DNA from: a virus
Virus record (IMG/VR): IMGVR_UViG_3300038302_000128
Location: 1 to 42,364 of that record
DNA: 42,364 nucleotides
Direction: 5' to 3' (one strand)
Positions 29,801 to 38,300 of this stretch are shown here, piece by piece (positions within the stretch are counted from its first letter, which is position 1; each line of letters begins with the position of its first letter). A program made the position numbers and the translations under genes. The notes under the pieces were generated by a model, which was not told where the DNA came from, did not search any database, and was given only the letters and a program-made list of their open reading frames with translations.

Positions 29801-31827
29801 GTCAGGTGCTCAGGGGCCCAGACGTTCTGCGCCAATTGGATGACGCCGTCGAGGTATGAGCCTTCCGTGCCGCTGTAGCGCTTGCGTTTGCCTTCACTGC
29901 CGGTGGCTTTACCGCGCAGGTAGTCGACCAGCTTTACGATCGGGTCGGTGATGCCGTACTTCTTCGCCCGTGCGTTCAGCTCGTCGGTGAGCTTGACGAA
30001 CTCGGGGTTGGCTTCGTAGGGCATTGCCCCCTCGACCATACCCTCGTCGATAGCTCGCGCTTCAATCTCGCGGGACCGGGGGTTATTGCTGACAGCTTCG
30101 TTGTCCTCGACGCTTTTCTGACGCTGTTCCTGGAGCTCGTCGTACTCGCGTTTCAGTGCGTCCTTGGGCGTGGCGGCGATAGCTGCCTTGCGTGCTGCCT
30201 GCTCCACACGAATAGCGGCGTCGACTTCACTTTCCTTTCCGTCAGGCGTGACTGGCAGGACCTCTGTTGGCGTGCGGGTGACTTTACCGTTCGGAAAAAC
30301 TTCTTCCTTGACGACGGCGTATGACTTCACGCCCTCGGGCGATACTGCCTGTACGGTGTCGTAACGTACGTCGACAGGTTTGACGACGGCGCGCTCGTAG
30401 CGCTTGCCTTTTTTGACGAGGAATTTCCGCGCGACCATGGCCTCGCGGATCGCCTTGGCGGTTTCTTTCCCGACACCAGCGCGGCGCTGGATACCTGCAA
30501 GACTGAAGTCGGCCACCATCTCTTGCCCGTGGCGGTCTGCGGGCACGGTAACGGCAGCGGCGTAATGAGCCTCGAAGAATTTCCCGTGGTAGGCTTCTGC
30601 GAAAGCTGTAGGGTCGTCGGTGCTCGTGAGCTCCTGCTCGACCATCTGGTTGCGTGCGACCTGTGCCTCGACAGCGGTATCGAACTGCTCGCTGATAGCG
30701 ATGCCGTCACGATAAATCTGGAAGCCCTGGGCGTCGTCCGTAGGCTGGATATTCATGTCATGGGTCGGCTGGTTCTCGGTGACGTCCAGAACCTCTGACT
30801 GCATGGTCTCGAACTTGGCGTACAGGTCAGCCTCAGGCGTGCGCTGATCCGTCAGCTGAAGCAGCGCCGGGCGCTCCTCGATCGTAGAGGTGCTGCCGTC
30901 GTTCTTTTTCTTAGCGTCCGCCTGCTTCTTGGGCAGGGCTTCCACTGCAGCGGATATGCCGCCGCCCATCAGCATGCCTGCAGCCATGGCCTCGATCATC
31001 TGGTGGCGCATGCCTTCCCAGTCAATGTCTGTGTCGGTGCCGATCGAAGCGGATATCTCGCCGATGGCTTCCTGGATCGCTTCCGTCACGCCCTCAACGG
31101 CCATACCTTTGGCACCTGCAGCTGCGACAGCCATGCGTTTTGTCAGGACCTTGGTGGCGACAGTCTCTGCAGCCTCTTCACCAACCTCCTTGCCGAACTT
31201 CTTGGTCAGGAAGGCGACGATATCTCCGCCAACCTTGCCGGGTAGCGCGCTGTCGAGTGCAGCGATCGCGGTGCCGCCGATGAAAGCTGCACCGGGTGCG
31301 GTGCCGCCTTTCTCTTTAATGATGCCCTGCGTCTCGCCGACGCCAAGGAAGAATGAAGGTACGAACGCGCCGAGCGCGCCGCCGATAAAGGTGCCCAGAC
31401 CGGGCGCGATCGCGGTGCCGATAGCTGCACCAGCTACGCCGCCTGCCATTGAAGGAGCCATCAGCGGCACCTGCTCGGCGACAGTCTCTGCAACCCATGA
31501 AGCTGCGTCGCCTACACCTCTGATGTCTTGCACGCCGCCTGACCGCTGGACAGCTTCCGCCTCTGCGCGGTTGCGCTCACGGCCTTCGCCGCCCCACTCG
31601 GTCAGCGCGTCAACGCCGAGTAGCTCGCCTGCAGCTTCGACAGTGCCGTAGGCCATGCCCTGTCCAAGATCAACGCCACGTCCGAAGATGTCGCCCAGTC
31701 CAGCTTCTTCAGGGGGTGCTACGGGCTCAGTCTCTCGCGCGTCGAGGAGGTCGTTGGCCTCGTCTTCGCTTACGTCGTCGTTAAAATAGTGAGGAACACC
31801 GCCCGCATCCCGAATAAAATACGACAC
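20857..31827 (-). CDS. Giant polyvalent protein (3656 aa) with zincin motif, duplicated modules and LPD38-like C-terminus
   Basis: Read from GTG at 31827 (AGGAG 7 bases upstream). Seen in order: N-terminus MSYFIRDAGG; glycine-zipper hydrophobic segment about 121-165; helix-turn-helix-like FSLAGIQRRAGVGKETAKAI (440-459); metallopeptidase motif HEAIH (707-711) with EE at 776-777; FSxR-type junctions at about 854, 1535, 1588, 2369, 2428, 2611 and 2721; two copies of a module with W(V/T)G(L/I)xxFLK, (E)xQxDxxQ and PFxxxxWxxLAxKR; a segment YKGKIYRGEPRQQHSDI; and C-terminal VNTSWNPEFLISNFARDM (about 3110) through about 3450, matching LPD38. This is the architecture of large polyvalent proteins that phages inject with their DNA. 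Enzyme activities other than the metallopeptidase motif cannot be assigned by eye. Confidence 0.9.
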   Translation of the reverse strand: MSYFIRDAGGVPHYFNDDVSEDEANDLLDARETEPVAPPEEAGLGDIFGRGVDLGQGMAYGTVEAAGELLGVDALTEWGGEGRERNRAEAEAVQRSGGVQDIRGVGDAASWVAETVAEQVPLMAPSMAGGVAGAAIGTAIAPGLGTFIGGALGAFVPSFFLGVGETQGIIKEKGGTAPGAAFIGGTAIAALDSALPGKVGGDIVAFLTKKFGKEVGEEAAETVATKVLTKRMAVAAAGAKGMAVEGVTEAIQEAIGEISASIGTDTDIDWEGMRHQMIEAMAAGMLMGGGISAAVEALPKKQADAKKKNDGSTSTIEERPALLQLTDQRTPEADLYAKFETMQSEVLDVTENQPTHDMNIQPTDDAQGFQIYRDGIAISEQFDTAVEAQVARNQMVEQELTSTDDPTAFAEAYHGKFFEAHYAAAVTVPADRHGQEMVADFSLAGIQRRAGVGKETAKAIREAMVARKFLVKKGKRYERAVVKPVDVRYDTVQAVSPEGVKSYAVVKEEVFPNGKVTRTPTEVLPVTPDGKESEVDAAIRVEQAARKAAIAATPKDALKREYDELQEQRQKSVEDNEAVSNNPRSREIEARAIDEGMVEGAMPYEANPEFVKLTDELNARAKKYGITDPIVKLVDYLRGKATGSEGKRKRYSGTEGSYLDGVIQLAQNVWAPEHLTTAMRKEIFGSDPVTELSFEQKLASLSQILDHEAIHALKALGVFSDADWKALTKYVANAKFKGTGETYMQRAMRLYAPGGVPTHPSYANEDGSPNLPVIAEEAIADAFRYWMANGQKGVAGKPLSLFKRMLNFFRGVSESVSAVAGGEAVLGRIARGELGGSGAARAGPEMQSVRGGEMFSMREPNGLYSQASRAARTDPGKRTAQQWYKHFEKNNVKKAELDWVVGLDEFLKSAKSVNGEDLAAFIDQNGVALDEETRGFEEYKNVRDAINDAVSESLEANLAFRAAVRTYDIDPDDVSAVLEAYGERDPLQAEQASLPEEFLDAASDMVVASEYAHQLQGQSHEDLTIPKFAQYTLGEGNAENIREWYLTVPKDKSPANQLVEDWLVPRAHRIGDSVADNRLVVRIRTSDRTRADGALMLFIEEMQGDRQQAAREEGWRKPQLTADDVEVTMYTKTEVENAPPGHPTAGISSSLFDEHFLSGARERFTAPGEVPGDRVWVATDKRDDSVLTINVVSEQRARDSAVTTETDRRVTKTRAKVRELRRDARDVLRSVDNLGFDTVAEALGAVIEEVHWSNIWDASDMSRPDRKVLDDYRDYVNELSMLVERQTREAKGSGVGHIPFAKTDDWTSLALKRVLIQAVHEGYESIGWTTGDMQSERYTLEEKLTDIYYTDRGNGLYDVVAHRNPEFGASGTVEVFDQASMSRDEMAKIFGPELAEQIVKDEGKPADLEGFEGAAIENIEGAFLRGRGDGMRSYYDKIVGKNANTIGKKVGAKTRVAELLYAGEDEVTSPFVVKDNSGNILQEFRSYDNALDYVKSYSDAEQPLHVESYNETTSVWELPITDKLQGIVKGEGLQMFSMRDEPFKNQTPKEATFTRATTNIHFQRWMKRKHVGETPTFEMVDEYQNGPMFSLRPASVGFHSKLEQQVETVDLPGWRQKKGQNALPMAKSKEIWDKIKTLGIKKEEIKWTGIEDFLKTEDAFTRDEVLGFLRSNGLVLEERVADLSRSQFNANTHGDGEEGFDGEGRPYFNGWNWSESVIDDYDEINYHAESITENIEEYYIYDIARHNFIQENRERILQEVFGDNVPIVGQRRFDFAVGDLGGDVVEQSEFDDAVEEYVDENHKDEIVDSLEDAISEMASENYYDNPVIEMYDSTHNVRITGNNDQGWYNHDSGDMAYDLPEAETNALQHLTDNDRIGYALDEDINDDNEGTDAEVDASERPVEADVAQWGQYVMEGSHTNYREIKIIMPGLEHDYYKTSHHPDNKIIAFNRVTTRELRYRPKGEDTRGAIDAFVTVDGETYLQLKEQLKAAAEEEAARKEVWERRSNEIISEVSGFGDAAMVQEEVQRRGADGIAWQTEIVEKVQARRRTDMGYALSQKKFEEAKEAHDKLQGKAHAELARWNMQNPDMNAFIRTYFLDEAQSDLHQSGKRGYKTGADVAELRRVNLDATAALRAAVGAAVRDAQRDPRQYSTYLKMKTAVDGYGNATGRLKGAVWYHAMQGLVEDRSAYSFDKADGKTADLLLTLPGAKKKVLPLIKAWKKAADAEYAEVSGPPDAPFKDNAWIDLAVKRALIDAVANGYKAFGWPNAVVMEKRWSATYRKAYEYEYDQKIRSLISGLLGTKVHEFTLDGETYDRSTPFKQGKKGKKGRPDAPDTPAYTGSNEGDKGYYIAEIPDAVAAEIKENGFPMFSMRDTSAAPEQAQARAPYEFASDKALGRTTNDDGEPLSTKAGIDFKVLLRDHGIEGEMFSMRPKDAYDPVPNPNGDMLWARFKLNGRDTAIMMPRGEWYRDKDGEMRGFGVRKMARKHGKDITAVGFESIGEYALAFSEHIRINAPFHFREGVTRLTSGVLKVQRIPRGKEGKPDRYAFFWDEPSFKVDGVPVTARMAFDHTLTPNGEPDVLLMISGYTEADNVGDRYRSATPWSDQDVAYSLRDEDAANVKAIERPAIKYKGKIYRGEPRQQHSDIVQQSSEIDNGMIWFGRDADGNTLTEGFIVTREYGGGFVDRAEAFTLAVDAGQYDGGSWGRGPGLLLSDAPGLKYSIRDTNPGERLSQQDIETGQQAEAQMHVDFTRSQTEGIIASRLHQAGRNSKVVDWRIKLEDYMLGVKLMQEEVGSHGIRIEDWMNTYLEEQLHGSAAMDLIRNVDKDFIQPLTEMLKSNTNDVQLGDLEDYLYALHAPERNARLKEQGSAEDHPSGMSNADAAAHIARLRQEGKLGTLQTMNAFVKGIREESTRMRVESGLISQEMADEGRRLYPNYVPLRGYVDENADPDLDTQDIRARLGLGMDVRGRESRSPTGRHTEAKDILATLILQAEESSVRATKNNVGNAFLRFIKEVAAQDPAVAAQYATIEETVPVRAKIDGRTGRIYYAPDSLAHRVGDDIFITKVDGKEVKIRIKDPRVRRAMKREFDSGGGTLVQVLSQVNRFLASVNTSWNPEFLISNFARDMQTAGVVLQQYVNDVDGFKATAVNPKSIAKSLGAVKRILRGGEKGDAWEKSFLEFQKLGGTTEFLGIRNLQSVMSRIESELSDIGPRTPAKKAKAAFNSLASFVNDYNRVVENAARLAVFKALRDAGVSPKQAAFAAKNLTVNFNKGGEAKTLANSLYLFYNASLQGTFVLARGLRNKRVQKFVGGIVATGFMMDMMARMMWDDEDEDGKLIYDKIPDHILEHNIIIPWDTDPKGYKKIPLPYGFNAFYNTGRALSAYANGGKKGGETAKSIVMSAVDAFNPMGGTNSFINLVTPTILDPVVDLAVNEDFSGRNIVPERIAMGTRPAPPPHELYWNSTSTAWKTLATGVAELTGGSKGREGGIDFSPEHYEYVWDYFLGGVGKFVMRTYSLGESVTTGMIKDDFSDIEVGQIPFLRKVVGSVTNRENTSAYYENGKDVMAAKMEVDAYRKNQNYDAMRQVRKEYPRQLRLVGVFRSADRRLNNLRQQLARVRRQKGDLSARLKREQKIKDQMDVVINRTNRLYYAAMER

Positions 31828-31830
31828 CGC

Positions 31831-33825
31831 TTACTCCTGTTTTGCCCTGCGAGGCCGCTCATCGCCGCCACCTTTACCGGTATGGTGCGCATACTGGATG
31901 ATGCCGTCGAGGCTTAGTTTTTTCATGGCGTCGGTTACGTTTGTGGCGAGCCCGTCCACCACCATCTGCTTCGCTATCGGCATGGCAGAGGTGATTATGC
32001 GAGAGATCGCGGTCTTGTCCGTCTTGGACATGCCGCCTGCCTGTGCGGCCTTGGCCGTGAGCATGCGCGCTTGTGCGCTGAGCTTTTGCGCTCCGGCGGT
32101 CATCTCCTGAATGGACAGCCGCTCGCGGCCCTGCAATTCATTGACGAGGTTCGAGCGTTCGACTTCATCCTGCTTGCGTTGCGCCGCAGCCGCCTGACCC
32201 TTAGCCGCGTCACGCTGTGTCAGCGCTCCGGCCAGTCCAGTCTCCATACCCATGACGGCACGCTCGTCAGCCCGGATGCCCTGCATCTCGCGCTCGTTGG
32301 CGTCCATGGCAGGCAGCACGCCCTTGCGCAGAGCCTCGCCGAAGCTGCCGCGCTGGCCCATCATGCCGAGACCGGCGCGCATCATCAGGTTGGCTCCGGC
32401 CCGCTTGCGCGCCTTGCCGATACCTGCTTCGTAGTCCTTGATCTTCTGCTTGATCGCAGTGTAGCGATTGACGTCGCCGTCGGCCTTCGCCTGCTCCATG
32501 TCCACGCCCATCTGGGCGATAGCGTCCCGGGCTTTCGCCTTGGCTGCAGCGCCGAGACCAGTCTCTGTGTCGCCGATGCCGCCGGGGTGTGAGCTGTCCG
32601 CAGCCTGAGCGGGCTTGTTCTTCGGCAGCGGCACAGTTTTCTTCTGGCCTGCCGGAGATGCTGCGGATGCTGGGGATGCTGAGGTGCCGCGGTCGTCGAA
32701 CTTGCGCGGGTCGCCGCGCATGTGGCCTTCCATGGCCTCCGCGTCCCGTGTGCGTTGCTGAGCTGCTGCGTACCCGGTGGTGTCTGGGCCCGCTGCTCGC
32801 TTCACCCAGTCATGGCTGTCTACCCACTTGTCCCACGACCCATCCACGAGGGGTGCTGGATTGACGCGGTCCATGCTTGGGCGCGCGCTACCTGAAAAAT
32901 GTGCTGCCTCTTCAGGCGTGAGCGGACCCGCGCCTCGCTCCCGAGGGAAATTTGGAGCCGCGCCGCCGCCTGAAGTCGTCGGCTTGCCTTGCCCGGTGTT
33001 GGCGTAGTCGACCTTGCCCATGCTGTCGGTCAGCATTTTGCGCAGTGCGCTGGCCTTGTTAGCCGACCCGCGCTGGATGGACTGCACGCCTTTTTTCGCA
33101 GCGTCGATGCCTGCGATGCCTGCGTCTCGGGCTACGTCAGACACAGCACCTTTGGTGTCGCGGACGAAGTTGTCTATGCCGTCGTCGCCGATGTTGTTTT
33201 CAGCCCACTCGACGACGCCGTTGCCGAAATTCTGAACGCCCTGCACGCCCTGCTTCGCGTACTTGAGAGCGTCGATACCCAGCCCGCGCCAGTTGTCGCC
33301 TGCAGACTGCTGGGGTTGCAGCCAGCTTGGGACTTGCATGCCGTTTGATTGGTACGCTCCCCGCTTCTGCTTCAGGTCCCAGGCTTCGTTCTGCGCTTTT
33401 ACCTTTGCCCGGACTGCTGGCGACAGGGGTCTCGGAGCAGGCGCGTGCGGAGCGTGAGGCGCTATGGAGCCCCCCGAGTGAAACCCGCGGGCACCAGCGT
33501 TAGCCACAGGCCCTTGCGGACCCTGAGGCACGACGCTCCCCAAACCTTGCTGCATCTGCTGTCCGCCACCCGGGCCGGTGGGGGCAGGGACACCTCCGCC
33601 ACCCTGAGCGGCGGACCCCAGAAGCTCTTGTGGGATTGTCTCCGACAGAGGGGCTTCGGGAAGTTGTCCATTAGGGGCGTCAGCTTCACGCCGCATGTCG
33701 CGCCGTCGGGTCATCTCCGACAGAATAAGATATTGGGGTGCCAGTCCGTCCGGCGTCTGCATGCGACCGTACAACTGCTTGTCGCTGAGGTCCTTCAGCT
33801 TGTCCTGGACTTCAAGAATATTCAT
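31831..33825 (-). CDS. Internal virion/tail-associated protein
   Basis: A 664-residue protein from ATG at 33825, sharing one base with the upstream stop (TGATG) and ending 3 bases before the giant gene. N-terminus: VQDKLKDLSDKQLYGRMQ...GLAPQYLILSEMTRRRDMR, a pattern found at the start of virion proteins encoded next to polyvalent proteins in podovirus-like phages. Residues 55-140 and 270-400 are glycine/proline-rich and disordered. Residues 430-620 are helical, with long alanine-rich helices (ALTQRDAAKGQAAAAQRKQDE). Likely part of the ejected internal core or tail channel. Confidence 0.7.
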   Translation of the reverse strand: MNILEVQDKLKDLSDKQLYGRMQTPDGLAPQYLILSEMTRRRDMRREADAPNGQLPEAPLSETIPQELLGSAAQGGGGVPAPTGPGGGQQMQQGLGSVVPQGPQGPVANAGARGFHSGGSIAPHAPHAPAPRPLSPAVRAKVKAQNEAWDLKQKRGAYQSNGMQVPSWLQPQQSAGDNWRGLGIDALKYAKQGVQGVQNFGNGVVEWAENNIGDDGIDNFVRDTKGAVSDVARDAGIAGIDAAKKGVQSIQRGSANKASALRKMLTDSMGKVDYANTGQGKPTTSGGGAAPNFPRERGAGPLTPEEAAHFSGSARPSMDRVNPAPLVDGSWDKWVDSHDWVKRAAGPDTTGYAAAQQRTRDAEAMEGHMRGDPRKFDDRGTSASPASAASPAGQKKTVPLPKNKPAQAADSSHPGGIGDTETGLGAAAKAKARDAIAQMGVDMEQAKADGDVNRYTAIKQKIKDYEAGIGKARKRAGANLMMRAGLGMMGQRGSFGEALRKGVLPAMDANEREMQGIRADERAVMGMETGLAGALTQRDAAKGQAAAAQRKQDEVERSNLVNELQGRERLSIQEMTAGAQKLSAQARMLTAKAAQAGGMSKTDKTAISRIITSAMPIAKQMVVDGLATNVTDAMKKLSLDGIIQYAHHTGKGGGDERPRRAKQE

Positions 33826-34856
33826 CAGCTATACCCCTGCTGCAGGTTTTGATACTGCTGCGCCATGCCGAGCCCGGCGATGCCCGCGCCCATCATGTTG
33901 CTGAGCGGATTGACCGGCGGCTGGTAGCTCGCCACGTCCGACACTGGCGTCACCGGCGTGCCGCGTAGCGCGCCGCCCATGAAGTTCAGCTGGGCACGCT
34001 CGAAGTCGCGCTGGTTGATGAAGTCGGTGTGGGCGATGTCCAGCTGAGCCTGCTTCTGCTGCTGCTGCATCTGACCGATGTTGCCCAGCGCACCGATGCG
34101 GGCGAGGTCTGCGGCCTGACGTGCCTGACCCAGACCTGCCAGCTGCCCTGCGGCACCGAGACCAAGGGTCTCCGCTTCCCGCCGGGCGCTCTCCTGAGCC
34201 ACCTGTGCCGCCGTATCCATCTGCCCCTGTTGTACCTGACCTTGTTCTGACATGCCCTCGGCCTGCAGACGTGCTGCACGGTCGGCCTCGAACTGACCCT
34301 GCGCGCTCTGATAAGCCTGCGACATCTGGGTCGCCTCGGTATCAGCCAGCTGCTGGTTCAAGTCTTTCTGCGCGATGCGGTTGGCGACGGCTCGGCGATC
34401 GTTGCCGAAGGCCCCGGCCTGAATGGCCAGTGCGTCGCGATCTGCACGCTGCTCACCGAAGCGCTGGCGGGATCGTTCCTGCAGCCGGTCGAGCACGTTG
34501 TTGGTGTACGGGTTCATGTACTTCTGGGCTGCGGCATTGTCGAACTCGCCGCCGCTGAAACTCGCAGCGTTATAATTGTTGTTGATCCCGCCCGCCTCGT
34601 ACATCGTGCCGAGCCCTTGACGCAGACCGGCAATGTTGAACTCCTGAGGAGAGCCCATGCCACGCGTCTGGTCGAATGCTGACACAGTGTCCGGCGCGAA
34701 GTCCGCGACCCGGGGGGCGTTGTACTGCGTGTAGGGCTGATTGCTTTCAGCCTCGGTGCGCTGGAGCAGCCGATCATAGTAAGGGGCTACGTATGAAGGC
34801 AGGCCCGTGTTCGTTGTCGTCTGGCTCTGCGCGCTGCCGCCACTGTCTTTACCCAT
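33825..34856 (-). CDS. Virion protein, internal/ejection type
   Basis: A 343-residue protein. ATG at 34856 (MGKDSGGSAQSQTTTNTGLP) is chosen because AAGGAG lies upstream; the open frame to 35060 is antisense-like. It begins with a serine/threonine-rich tail, then SYVAPYYDRLLQRTEAESNQ. The rest is long glutamine/alanine-rich helix (DRLQERSRQRFGEQRADRDA, AQVAQESARREAETLGLGAA), ending in a hydrophobic glycine-rich C-terminus. This composition is typical of phage internal or DNA-ejection proteins. It overlaps the GNAT-like gene by 8 bases. Confidence 0.7.
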   Translation of the reverse strand: MGKDSGGSAQSQTTTNTGLPSYVAPYYDRLLQRTEAESNQPYTQYNAPRVADFAPDTVSAFDQTRGMGSPQEFNIAGLRQGLGTMYEAGGINNNYNAASFSGGEFDNAAAQKYMNPYTNNVLDRLQERSRQRFGEQRADRDALAIQAGAFGNDRRAVANRIAQKDLNQQLADTEATQMSQAYQSAQGQFEADRAARLQAEGMSEQGQVQQGQMDTAAQVAQESARREAETLGLGAAGQLAGLGQARQAADLARIGALGNIGQMQQQQKQAQLDIAHTDFINQRDFERAQLNFMGGALRGTPVTPVSDVASYQPPVNPLSNMMGAGIAGLGMAQQYQNLQQGYS

Positions 34857-35322
34857 GAGCTGCACTCCTTTCAACAGGGGCTTTGCGGCCACCTGATAGT
34901 TCTTTTCTACCGACACTTTGGGGGAACGTCCAGCCGGAACTTGCCAGCGTGCGCTCCCAGCCGCGCCTGCCGACCATCTCAAGGACGGCGCAACCGGCAT
35001 CACGGCCATAATTTTCGAGCGTGGACAGCAGCGGATCAAGCCACTCGTCCATCCGCTCACCGCCGCAGTACGCTACGTACAGCACCCTTCGGGAGGTATA
35101 GGTATGCACCTTCGTGACGCATGCACCCATAACGCCCAGCTGGCCGCCGTCCAGCACCGAGTGATCCAGCATGACCCAGAGTGTGGCGTGGTCGTCCAGA
35201 AGCTCCTGAAGGACCTCCTCGACCGACCGGTTTCCGTCCAGCGCACCCTCGACGTGCGTTGCGGCCTCTTCCCACACGACAGGGACGTGTTGCAGGGGGA
35301 TCATGGAGATGTTGATGCTCAT
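34849..35322 (-). CDS. GNAT-like phage protein (gp13-type)
   Basis: A 157-residue protein from ATG at 35322, overlapping the upstream stop as ATGA. The central part fits an acetyltransferase-like fold: strand VLDGGQLGVMGACVTKVHTY, RRVLYVAYCGGERMDEWLDPLLSTLENYGRDAGCAVLEMVGR and RGWERTLASSGW. Similar proteins lie between internal virion genes in T7-like phages. A clear acetyl-CoA loop (R/Q-x-x-G-x-G/A) is not evident, so it may be a structural or assembly factor with this fold. Confidence 0.6.
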   Translation of the reverse strand: MSINISMIPLQHVPVVWEEAATHVEGALDGNRSVEEVLQELLDDHATLWVMLDHSVLDGGQLGVMGACVTKVHTYTSRRVLYVAYCGGERMDEWLDPLLSTLENYGRDAGCAVLEMVGRRGWERTLASSGWTFPQSVGRKELSGGRKAPVERSAAHG

Positions 35323-38300
35323 CGTGGCAGCACCCCTGCCTGACGAGGTGGCGCGACCAACGGAGGTTGAGATTGCACCGGCTGCTGTGGCGACGCCTGA
35401 CGCACCTGACCCATCATGCCGCGCAGTCCGGCTGCGCCCTGCTCGTTGGAGCCGCCGCCCAGCCCGGAGACAACATCCTCGGGGATGACGAACTCGCCAT
35501 TGCTGAGGTTGATGTTTTCTTTGCCGTCGATCGTAGCGGGGACGCTATCGCTCCTGCCGGTGCCGGGACCTTTGACGTGACCGCCGTCACCACCTTGGCC
35601 GCCCTCGCTGAGGACCTGTGCCTTGAGGCGCTGGAAAGCATCCTGACCGAAGACCTGAATGAATGTCTCTATCGCCTGCTCAGGCTGTGGGTGATGTCCG
35701 CGGATCGCCATCTTGGCAGCCTCGTAGACCTGCATCTCCTGCGGGCCTTCGGGTGCTGAGGTTATGGAGCCGCCTTCGGCGTAACCGCCGCCAGCCCACT
35801 CGCCGCCAGTGACGCCGCCATAGCCGCCGCCCATGCCGTACCCGGCCCCTGCGCTGCCTGCAGTGCCTACGTTGCCGCCGGAGTGGCCGCCTGAAACGTT
35901 GCCGTGGCCGTCGCCTGAGTAGCCCTTCCCGCCTTGCTGCGCGGCCAGCGCCGCAGCGGCGATGGCCATAGCTTCTTTTTCCGCCGCAGCTTGTGCTGCT
36001 GCAGCTGCTTGCTGATTTCCGTTCAAAGCGTAGCTGCGTGTCGCCTTGCCGGTCTTGGCTGCCTGCGCAGCGGCGCGATCCTGCTCCGCTTGCGAGAAGT
36101 TGGTGCCGATCGACTGGTTGGCCACGTTCGGATCGTTGGTGTGCCCTGTAACGCTCGCGTCGAATATGGACACAGGGCCTGCGTTTACTGTCGGTGCGGG
36201 CACGCCGAGGTTCACGGTGGCGTAGCCCGCAGAAGGTGCGGATATCGGTGTCGCTGTCGTGGCTGCGGGAGTGGCGAGCGTACCTTGGTCGCCCCACGTA
36301 GCGCCGAAGCCCGGGGTGCCCATAGGGCCTCCCATGCCGACACTTAGTGACGGAGCGCCGTCGTCAGATGACAGTGACACCCCGTCGTCGATGTCGATGT
36401 CGTTGATCCCTGCTACGCTGCCCGGGTTCGACAAGCCCATGCCGATATTGGCCCCCGCGGGCGCGCCGAAAGCCCTCGCCTCGCTCATAGTCATGCCGGT
36501 CTCCGGCCCGTACGCGCCTATGTTTTGAGCCCGTCCCATGGCCACGTCGCCGGTGCTGGCTATTGAAAGACCGTCGTCGTCAGCGATGTCGAGGCCCGTG
36601 CCCGACGACGTTGCGATGTTGCCGTAACCGTTCATGGCGTTACCCATGTGGGCGGAACTGGCCATGGCGTGACTTACTGCGTTTTCTGCGGCAGCGGCTG
36701 CCGTGCCGTTAGGGTCGGTAGAAGGCGTTGCCGTTCCGGGGCCGACGTCAGGCATCAGGTCGAAGCTGAACGCTGCAGGTGCGTCGGTGGAAGGCGTCGT
36801 GTGGCCCCAGCTGTTCGGGGCGCGGCCTGTGCCGTTGTACGCCGCTACCGAGGACATTGCGTTGTCGTGGTTTGCTACAGGGTCGGCAATACCGCTTCTA
36901 GCCATGGTAAAGTCATACACCTCCTGCTCCCCTGGGGTCAGGTCTGCAGGAGTTTGCGAGCCGCTCATAAGCCCGCTGAAATCTGCGACATTGTCGGGGA
37001 TGCTACGCTCTTGGTCAAAGGCCCCCATGTGAGCGCCATGGCCGCCTAAACTTCCGACGCCCGGCGTAGTGGCCCCGCCGGAATGCCCGGAGTGGCCAAA
37101 ACCATATCCCGAAACACTTTGTCCCGCGGTGGTCGGCGAAACCGCTGCAGCCATGCCTGCGTTCACGTCAGGTGCGTCGTAGCTATGGAAAGTGGGCGAG
37201 GTGTTCTGGTTTGCGCCTACGGCTGGGGTGCTGTCAGGGTCGAACACGAAGCCTGCTTCGATAGCGCCGGGGACTGGAGCCCCCGCGTTGGCCATTGCGC
37301 GTTGGCCTGCGTCGTCGGCGCTTTCACCCATGCCCAAAAAGCCGGTGAAGCCGTGCGACATAAAGTCGTTTGCCCAGCTGGTGTCGACGGGGCCGTAGCC
37401 CATGTTGCCGTACGTTTCGTCTGCCGCATAGGTGTCTGCAAGCGAGCCGAGGGCCTGAGCCCCCATTCCAACCACAGGAGAACCTGCCAGCACCCCTGCG
37501 ACAGCGCCCGCGCCGCCCCACGACATGTCGGGCATGCCCAGATCAAAGCCCCAGTCGAAGCCGTCACCGTCACCGCCGCCTTGGCCGTAGCCGGTATCGC
37601 CGTCATATCCGTTGTCGCCGCCCTGCTGCACGTACTGGTTCGCCCCGCCGGTGGCGTCAGGGCCATCGGTGAAACCTGCGCCGCCGTCATCGAGCGTGCT
37701 GTCGCCAGGGTTTTTGATCGTGGGGTGGTCGATGCCAAAGCCGTAGTCGAGCTCGTTATGTGCGAGGCCGCCGGGCAGCATCACGCCGGTGCCGCTTGCG
37801 GGGTTGTTCGGCGAGCCGAACCCGAAGCCGAGGCGTGCCTGTAGCAGGGCCTCAATGCCGGACATGTTCTGGTCGTAGCCTGTCGTGCCGCCTTCAGCGT
37901 AGCCTGAGACTGTGCCGCCTTCAGCGTAGCCCTGCTGCGGGAAATAGTTGTGCTCGGGATCGACGCCCGGGCGATAGTTCGCAGGAGGCTGAACCATCAC
38001 GCGCGGCTCAGGGAAGCTTTCTTCCTTGGCGTGCTCAGCCATCAAGGCTGTCTCGGCGTTGATCGTGGGGTCCTGCAGCTCAAGCTCCGGGCCCGGCACT
38101 GCTGCACCGGCCATCATCATAGCCGGAAGCATCATGTTCATGCTGTTGCCGCCGCTGCCAAACATGCTGCCGAGACCGCCACTGCCTGAGACTGTGGAGC
38201 CTGCACCGCCTGCTGCTGCGGCTGTCGTGCCTGCTACTGCTGGAGCTGCGCTGCTGCCATAACCCAGAAGAGGACCGAGGGCTTCCCCGCCGCCGAACGC

